Shown: piece by piece, positions 4,793 through 8,930 of the stretch
Layout: each line of letters starts with the position of its first letter
How positions within the stretch are numbered: position 1 is the stretch's first letter
Source: Patescibacteria group bacterium
Lineage (GTDB): Bacteria; Patescibacteriota; Minisyncoccia; UBA6257; GWB1-50-10
Reading direction: 5' to 3'
Length of the DNA: 8,930 nucleotides
NCBI GenBank assembly: GCA_023380415.1
Contig: JAMCRC010000027.1
Span: 1-8,930 of the forward strand
Notes under the pieces: generated by a model
What the model saw: only the letters and a program-made list of their open reading frames with translations
The model's database searches: none
Told to the model about the DNA's origin: nothing
Translations under genes and position numbers: made by a program

Positions 4793-6310
4793 ATGAAGAA
4801 TATCTTCAAAAAGATAGTGCCGCTCATCGATAAATTGAGCTCGAAGCCAGCCATCGACGGCCTGGAGATCTCCGACGCCTCTCTCACTTACGCTTATTTC
4901 TATAAGGACGAGATCAAGACGACCGCGGTGAAGCTCGCTCCCGGCATCGTGAAAGGAGGGAAGCTCGAGGATAAGGCGGCTTTCATCGAAGCGTTGCGCG
5001 CTCTCCATGGGGCCGTGCTGCCGGACAGTTCGGAAAAGCTCCTTAAGGTGGATTGCGTTCTGCCTTCGAGCGCCGTCTACACCCAGAGTTTCGACGTGCC
5101 TAACGTCGGCAATGACAAGCTCGAAGAGACGGTCGACCTGAACCTCCAAATGATATCGCCGATCGCGGTCGGGGAGGCGAACATGAGCGCGGAGGTGATC
5201 GGCGAAACGCCGGACCGGGTCGAGCTCTTGGGCGCCTTTGCGGAAAGATCGGCCATCAACGATTTCAAAGAGGCCTTGGTGGCGGCCCGTTTCGCTCCGG
5301 CCGCCTTCGAATTGTCGGCGCTCGCTTTGACGCGTCTCGTCGTCCGCTCGGTCAAGGTCGGACCGCGGCCCGTCCTCACCCTCCATCTGAAGAGCGACGG
5401 CATCGACCTCGCCATTTTGAGGGACAATGCGCTCCATTTCAGCTACTTCCGGTCTTGGCAGTCGATCCAGGGAGAGGCGCGTTCGATCTCGCGGTCGGTC
5501 TTCGACAGCGTGGTCGTCGAAGAGGTGCGCAAGGTGATCAACTTTTCCGTCAGCCGGTGGGGCGAAGGGCCGGCCGGCGTCCTGCTCGTCGCTCCGAATT
5601 TCGAAAAAGAGATCGTTGGCCTGCTCGCCGCCAACTTCAATTTAAAGGCGGCGGCCTTCGTTCCGGCGCAGATATCGCTGGACTCCGCGTTTTACGTCGC
5701 TTTCGGCGCGGCCCTGCGCAGCCGCGAGGCGTCCGTAAACGAACCTTTCCGGGCCATTAACGTCGGCGGGGAGGATTCGGTCAATATGATGTCGCAGGAC
5801 CAGATCATAAATTTCATCGGGCTGTGGCGGAACATCATCGCGGGAGTTCTCGCGATATTGCTCGTAGCTTTCATATTTTCCGCCTCGTTCCTGGTTAAAA
5901 TGGCGAACTCCATCGGTACCCAGTCGACCGACTTCAATCCTTCCCTGGACCAAAAATCATTGGCCGACCTTTCCGCCAAAGCGGGGGTATTCAACGCCAT
6001 GGTGCGGGGCGTAGAGGCCGCCCGTGCCGGCGCCGTACCGTGGTACCCGATAATAGAGCACTTGATCGGCTTGGCCAAATCGAACCAGGTCGTTCTTACG
6101 GACATATCCATTTCGAACATGAATTCGCCGGTCCAGGTGGCGGCGACAGCTCCGGACTATGCGACGGTCCTGGAATTCAAGAACGCCCTGTCGGGCGATC
6201 CGAACTTCGCGAACGTCAATCTACCGCTCACCCAGGTCACGACCCAGGGCGATGGAAGCGTCAGTTTCTCGGTCAGCTTCACTTTCACCAGCCAGGCCTT
6301 GAGTTTATAG
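4793..6310 (+). CDS. pilM: PilM-PilN-like fusion (GspL-like type IV pilus assembly protein)
   Basis: 505 residues. Residues about 20-312 look like the actin-fold PilM: IDGLEISDASLTYAYF (21-36), CVLPSSAVYTQSFDVP (88-103), ETVDLNLQMISPI, HLKSDGIDLAILRDNALHFS (198-217), and a closing YVAFGAALRS (301-310). EPFRAINVGGED then replaces the usual short PilN N-terminal peptide. One membrane helix follows (about 344-370), then a coiled stretch and a C-terminal ferredoxin-like PilN domain (WYPIIEHLIGLAKSNQVVLTDISI, 417-440, onward). Known PilM binds the cytoplasmic tail of PilN in the inner-membrane alignment complex; GspL of type II secretion has the same domain order in one chain. The actin-fold phosphate motif has Lys200 where an acidic residue is usual, so ATP use is doubtful. 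No pilO follows. The start lies 17 nt after the pilin-like gene. Confidence 0.85.
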   Translation: MKNIFKKIVPLIDKLSSKPAIDGLEISDASLTYAYFYKDEIKTTAVKLAPGIVKGGKLEDKAAFIEALRALHGAVLPDSSEKLLKVDCVLPSSAVYTQSFDVPNVGNDKLEETVDLNLQMISPIAVGEANMSAEVIGETPDRVELLGAFAERSAINDFKEALVAARFAPAAFELSALALTRLVVRSVKVGPRPVLTLHLKSDGIDLAILRDNALHFSYFRSWQSIQGEARSISRSVFDSVVVEEVRKVINFSVSRWGEGPAGVLLVAPNFEKEIVGLLAANFNLKAAAFVPAQISLDSAFYVAFGAALRSREASVNEPFRAINVGGEDSVNMMSQDQIINFIGLWRNIIAGVLAILLVAFIFSASFLVKMANSIGTQSTDFNPSLDQKSLADLSAKAGVFNAMVRGVEAARAGAVPWYPIIEHLIGLAKSNQVVLTDISISNMNSPVQVAATAPDYATVLEFKNALSGDPNFANVNLPLTQVTTQGDGSVSFSVSFTFTSQALSL

Positions 6311-6826
6311 CAGTTCTTTCCTTATCTCCTCGACGGCCCGGTCGAACTCGCGCATCTTCTCGGCGCTGATCCGGTCCAAAACGAAATCGCCGGCCTTCCG
6401 GCGCTTTTTTTCGGATGCGTCGCGGATGCCGATCCGCAGCCGCCAGAAATCCTCGGTCTTCAGGCGGGAAATAATGGAAGCGACGCCCCGATGGCCGGCG
6501 CTGCCGCGGCCGAATTGGAGTTTCCATTGCCCCAGAGGCAGGTCGCTGTCATCGTGGATCACGAGAAGCTCGGCCGGCTTGAGCTTGAAATATTTGAGCG
6601 CCGCCGCAACCGCATCGCCGCTTTCGTTCATGAACGTTTCGGGTGAGGCGAAGGTCAGGCCGGCATCTTTAACGTAACGGAATTTGTCTCTGGCGCGCCA
6701 GCCGGTTTCGGGAGCGAGCGCCGCGAGGGCCAGGCGTCCGGCATTGTGATAGGTGCGCTCGTAATCCTTTCCCGGATTGCCGAGACCGACGACGAGCGAA
6801 ACATCTTTTATCTCGTCTATTGCCAT
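6305..6826 (-). CDS. pth: Peptidyl-tRNA hydrolase
   Basis: 173 residues from ATG 6826; an in-frame TTG at 6847 would add seven, but it lies at the edge of the -10 element. Pth cleaves the ester bond of peptidyl-tRNAs released by stalled ribosomes and recycles tRNA in the cytoplasm. Motifs: VVGLGNPGKDYERTYHNAG (12-30, with N16 and catalytic His27), PETFMNESGDAV (62-73, N67), VIHDDSDLPLG (89-99, with D92 matching the catalytic Asp), and GRGSAGHRGVASI (107-119). In the last motif the usual 'GHNG' Asn, which helps bind substrate in E. coli Pth, is Arg113. The stop codon overlaps the convergent pilMN end by 6 nt, with no terminator between them. Confidence 0.95.
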   Translation of the reverse strand: MAIDEIKDVSLVVGLGNPGKDYERTYHNAGRLALAALAPETGWRARDKFRYVKDAGLTFASPETFMNESGDAVAAALKYFKLKPAELLVIHDDSDLPLGQWKLQFGRGSAGHRGVASIISRLKTEDFWRLRIGIRDASEKKRRKAGDFVLDRISAEKMREFDRAVEEIRKELL

Positions 6827-6848
6827 AAGTGTGTCTTTTCCATACAAT
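6820..6848 (+). promoter_or_regulatory. Sigma70-type promoter for lepB
   Basis: TTGCCA (6820-6825, five of six match to TTGACA), a 17-nt spacer, and TACAAT (6843-6848, five of six match to TATAAT). Transcription should start near 6854-6855, giving a leader of about 20 nt without a clear Shine-Dalgarno site. The -35 covers the start codon of pth, and the -10 overlaps the pth -10 on the other strand. Confidence 0.65.
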
Positions 6849-6855
6849 TATCCCA
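6847..6855 (-). promoter_or_regulatory. Extended -10 promoter for pth
   Basis: On the minus strand, TG-G-GATAAT is an extended -10 with one mismatch. Transcription would begin near 6840, leaving about 14 nt before the pth ATG at 6826. It shares bases 6847-6848 with the lepB -10, so the two promoters probably cannot be occupied at once. Confidence 0.55.
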
Positions 6856-6874
6856 TAAATCAACTCCGGTTGCC

Positions 6875-7414
6875 ATGAAGAAAACGCTCTGGTCTATATT
6901 CGAGATGGTCGAAACGGTGGCGATCGCGATCGTGGCGGTCTTCCTCGTTCGAACCTTCGTCGCCCAGCCGTTTCTCGTGTCGGGCTCGAGTATGGACCCG
7001 AACTTCCAGAACGGCAACTATCTCCTCGTAGACGAAATGACCTACGATTTCAGGGCGCCCGAGCGCGGCGAGGTCATCGTCTTCCGCTATCCCAAAGACC
7101 CGAGCGTTTATTTCATCAAGCGCGTTATCGGATTGCCGGGCGAAACGGTCTCCATTACGAACGGCGTCGTGACCATCACCGATAAGAACCAAAAGGAGGT
7201 CTTGAAGGAGCCTTACATTCCCGATCCCGGGACGTTCTCGAACTTCACCGAGACCTTGGGCCCGAACCAATACTTCGTGATGGGCGATAACAGGAACGCG
7301 AGCTTCGACTCCCGCAGCTGGGGACCGGTGCCGCGGAGCGACATAGTCGGCCTCGTCCGTTTCCGGCTTTGGCCGCTGAACGAGGCAATGGCCTTCAGCG
7401 CCCCGCAGTATTGA
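6875..7414 (+). CDS. lepB: Signal peptidase I
   Basis: 179 residues from ATG 6875. The frame stays open upstream to 6746, but that part overlaps pth and the promoter and does not look like a leader peptidase. The enzyme sits in the cytoplasmic membrane and removes Sec/Tat signal peptides on the outer face. Seen: one N-terminal membrane helix (about 11-29), FLVSGSSMDPNF (33-44) with nucleophile Ser39 before Met40, the Lys of the Ser/Lys dyad in FIKRVIGLPGE (K82), and box E GDNRNASFDSRSWGPVP (137-153). Length is typical of short Gram-positive-type type I signal peptidases. It leads a probable operon with the HisRS-like gene (16-nt gap) and the HIT gene. The secreted protein at 2686-3669 is a plausible substrate. 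Confidence 0.96.
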   Translation: MKKTLWSIFEMVETVAIAIVAVFLVRTFVAQPFLVSGSSMDPNFQNGNYLLVDEMTYDFRAPERGEVIVFRYPKDPSVYFIKRVIGLPGETVSITNGVVTITDKNQKEVLKEPYIPDPGTFSNFTETLGPNQYFVMGDNRNASFDSRSWGPVPRSDIVGLVRFRLWPLNEAMAFSAPQY

Positions 7415-7421
7415 ACCGTTT

Positions 7422-7426
7422 AAGGA
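7422..7426 (+). promoter_or_regulatory. Ribosome binding site of the hisS-like gene
   Basis: AAGGA lies 4 nt before ATG 7431. It is the only recognisable Shine-Dalgarno-like site before a gene in this window, which fits its internal position in an operon. The spacing is shorter than the usual 5-9 nt, so it may be weak. Confidence 0.45.
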
Positions 7427-7430
7427 CCCG

Positions 7431-8732
7431 ATGCCAAAAAAAGAAACCAAAATAAAATCGAAAACTCCGTTCGAGTGGAAGACCCCGAAAGGGACCGCCG
7501 ACATACTTCCCAAAGAGCAGGAGGCTCGGCGGTTTTTTTGGCAGGTCGGCACGGCGGTGAGCGAACTCCATGATTTCTATCTTCTCGAAACCCCCTTGCT
7601 CGAGACCGAGGAGCTCTTCGCCGCCGCTTTCGGCGAGCGTTTCGAAGACGTCGGAAAGACGTTCTTCACGTTGAAGGACCGGGAAGGGGAGAAGCTGGCC
7701 CTGCGTTTCAGCCCCCATATTCCGGCCATGCGCAGCTATCTCGCGAACCATCTGGCCTATTTCGCTTCACCCTTGAAGGTATTCTCCTGGAATCCGGTCT
7801 TCCGGGCCATCGATCCGAAGGAGGGATTCTTGCGCGAATTTCGGGAATGGGCCTTCGAGGTCATCGGCGAGGCCGATCCGATCTACGACGGGGAGATAAT
7901 CCTGGCCACTTACGACTTTCTCCGCTCCCTGAAGCTCAAGAACGTGAAACTTTCCATAACGAGCGCCGGCTGCCGGGTCTGCCGGCCGGCCTTCAAGCAA
8001 AAGCTCAAGTCATACTATCGGCCGCTGAAAGACCAGGTCTGCAAGGACTGCGCGAAGGCCATCGAAGAAAATCCTTACGCCTTGGCGCGCTGCGAGGACG
8101 AGAAATGCCGGGCGGTCCGGGCCGACGCGCCGATCGTTCTGGATTATCTTTGCCAAAGCTGCAACAACCACTTCAAGTCGGTCCTCGAGCTCGTCGAAGA
8201 TAACGGCATTCCTTACGTGCCCGATCCTTACTTGCTGCCATTGAACGATTATTCCGACCGCACGACGTTCGAGTTCTTCGTACCCGATTATCCATTGCCC
8301 ATCGCCGCCGGGGGGCGTTACGACTATCTGGCCGAGGCCTTGAAAGCCCGCTTCGTTCCGGCCGTCGGGGCCGGCGTCGGGATGGAGCGGGCCATCGAGG
8401 CCATGAAGCGCCAAGGAGTCGTCCCTCACCCGAAGATCAAGCCGCGGGTCTTTTTCGTCGTCTTGAGCGAGCAGGCCAAGAAAGCGGCTCTGCATCTTAT
8501 GAATATGCTTCGGGAAAGCGGCGTTGCCGTCGTCGAGGTGGTCGGCAAGAAGACCTTAAAGGCTCAGCTGCGCACTTCGGATAAGCTTGGCATCCGCCTT
8601 GCGCTCATTTTGGGCCAGAAGGAGGTCTTCGAAGGGACGATAATCGTGCGGGACACGACGACGGGCGCTCAAGAAACCATCGTCACCGACCGACTCGTCG
8701 AGGAGGTGAAGAAGCGCCTGGCCGCCAAATGA
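7431..8732 (+). CDS. hisS: Histidyl-tRNA synthetase-like protein with a degenerate active site
   Basis: 433 residues with complete HisRS layout. There is a class II catalytic core from FEWKTPKGTADILPKEQ (14-30), and an insertion with eight cysteines in four pairs (C181/C184, C204/C207, C221/C226, C241/C244), probably zinc-binding. AGGRYDYL (293-300) and the motif 3 region VGAGVGMERA (312-321) follow, then a full anticodon-binding domain (about 338-430, with LKAQLRTSDKLG and ALILGQKEVF). Arg125 (motif 2), Glu143 and Arg320 are kept. Several residues that bind histidine or catalyse in known HisRS are changed. 'LRPEGT' is LRFSPH (90-95), the motif 2 'FHQ' is FRE (137-139), and 'LVRGLDYY' is LLPLNDYS (268-275), which replaces the catalytic Arg with Pro270. 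It could be an unusual sole HisRS or a paralogue with another role; the window cannot decide. The next gene overlaps by 4 nt. Confidence 0.85.
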   Translation: MPKKETKIKSKTPFEWKTPKGTADILPKEQEARRFFWQVGTAVSELHDFYLLETPLLETEELFAAAFGERFEDVGKTFFTLKDREGEKLALRFSPHIPAMRSYLANHLAYFASPLKVFSWNPVFRAIDPKEGFLREFREWAFEVIGEADPIYDGEIILATYDFLRSLKLKNVKLSITSAGCRVCRPAFKQKLKSYYRPLKDQVCKDCAKAIEENPYALARCEDEKCRAVRADAPIVLDYLCQSCNNHFKSVLELVEDNGIPYVPDPYLLPLNDYSDRTTFEFFVPDYPLPIAAGGRYDYLAEALKARFVPAVGAGVGMERAIEAMKRQGVVPHPKIKPRVFFVVLSEQAKKAALHLMNMLRESGVAVVEVVGKKTLKAQLRTSDKLGIRLALILGQKEVFEGTIIVRDTTTGAQETIVTDRLVEEVKKRLAAK

Positions 8733-8930
8733 ACGATTGCCTTTTCTGCAAAATAATCGCCAAAGAGATACCGGCCTCGATCATTTATGAGGATGCGGCG
8801 GCCCTGGCCATCCTCGACATCCATCCCAAGTCCCTGGGGCATGCCGTGGTTTTGCCAAAAAGGCACGCCCCGACTATATTAGAGATGCCGGAAGAAGAGC
8901 TCGGCCCTCTCTTCACCGCCTGTTTCGTGA
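8729..8930 (+). CDS. HIT-family nucleotide-binding hydrolase, N-terminal part (cut by window edge)
   Basis: An ATG at 8729 overlaps the hisS-like stop as ATGA, a common arrangement for translational coupling. 67 codons are open to the window end. The product begins MNDCLFCKIIAKEIPASIIY, then EDAAALAILDIHPKSLGHAVVLPKRH. This is the typical start of HINT-type HIT proteins: a CxxC zinc pair (C4, C7), 'KII..EIPA..IYED' and 'FxDI.P...GH.LV.PK.H'. The catalytic HxHxH histidine triad would follow outside the window, so activity cannot be confirmed. HINT proteins hydrolyse nucleoside phosphoramidates and some aminoacyl-adenylates, the latter being a possible link to the neighbouring aminoacyl-tRNA synthetase-like gene (inference). 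Confidence 0.9.
   Translation, partial: MNDCLFCKIIAKEIPASIIYEDAAALAILDIHPKSLGHAVVLPKRHAPTILEMPEEELGPLFTACFV

Noticed and set aside
4652..5437. 261-codon minus-strand open frame opposite the pilin-like and pilMN genes
   Set aside because: Highly charged, no family resemblance, and wholly antisense to two supported genes.
6746..6874. N-terminal extension of lepB to an upstream ATG at 6746
   Set aside because: The extension would overlap pth and pass through the promoter; Met at 6875 gives the normal start MKKTLWSIFEMVE just before the membrane helix.
6820..6877. TTGCCAT occurring twice 50 nt apart as a direct-repeat operator
   Set aside because: One copy is the reverse complement of the pth start codons and the other spans the lepB start; coincidence is sufficient.
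6860..7552. 230-codon minus-strand open frame opposite lepB
   Set aside because: LepB motifs on the plus strand are unambiguous; the antisense frame shows none.
1..8930. Defence system, prophage, insertion sequence, integron or CRISPR array
   Set aside because: No transposase, integrase, nuclease or phage-like product, and no spaced direct repeats or terminal inverted repeats were seen on either strand.

Overview
The window looks like a chromosomal piece of a Patescibacteria (CPR) genome, most likely Parcubacteria, of fairly high G+C by eye. Three things point there: compact genes with very short spacers, short 5' leaders with few Shine-Dalgarno sites, and lineage-typical families. These are a secreted protein with 'G[FY]AWN..GWISF' repeats, a small membrane-anchored 'VYLRTGDLYFGEL' protein, and a type IV pilus locus with a PilX-like pilin and a PilM-PilN-like fusion. 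The lineage assignment is inferred from family resemblance; no marker gene proves it.

Left block, minus strand, read right to left from about 3669: a secreted repeat protein, a CorA-like membrane protein 12 nt downstream, a weak terminator, then cysS (cysteinyl-tRNA synthetase), whose stop codon directly abuts the start of dnaB (replicative helicase), which runs off the left edge. A 146-nt divergent control region (3670-3815) holds two back-to-back extended -10 promoters and an 8-bp inverted repeat.

Middle block, plus strand: a membrane-anchored conserved hypothetical closed by a strong intrinsic terminator, then a promoter driving a pilin-like protein and a 505-residue PilM-PilN (GspL-like) fusion. 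The last gene converges on, and overlaps by 6 nt, the minus-strand pth (peptidyl-tRNA hydrolase).

Right block: pth and lepB (signal peptidase I) diverge from a 48-nt gap in which their -10 elements overlap. lepB is followed by a full-length histidyl-tRNA synthetase-like gene and, with an ATGA overlap, by a HIT-family gene cut by the right edge.

Functionally the window mixes translation (cysS, pth, hisS-like), replication (dnaB) and cell-surface work (pilus parts, secreted protein, LepB to process exports). I see no mobile element, CRISPR array, tRNA or rRNA. The most unusual signals are the degenerate active site of the HisRS-like protein, a CorA-like protein without the GMN motif, a cysteine-to-aspartate change at a predicted CysRS zinc ligand, and several promoters placed so close to start codons that the transcripts should be leaderless.
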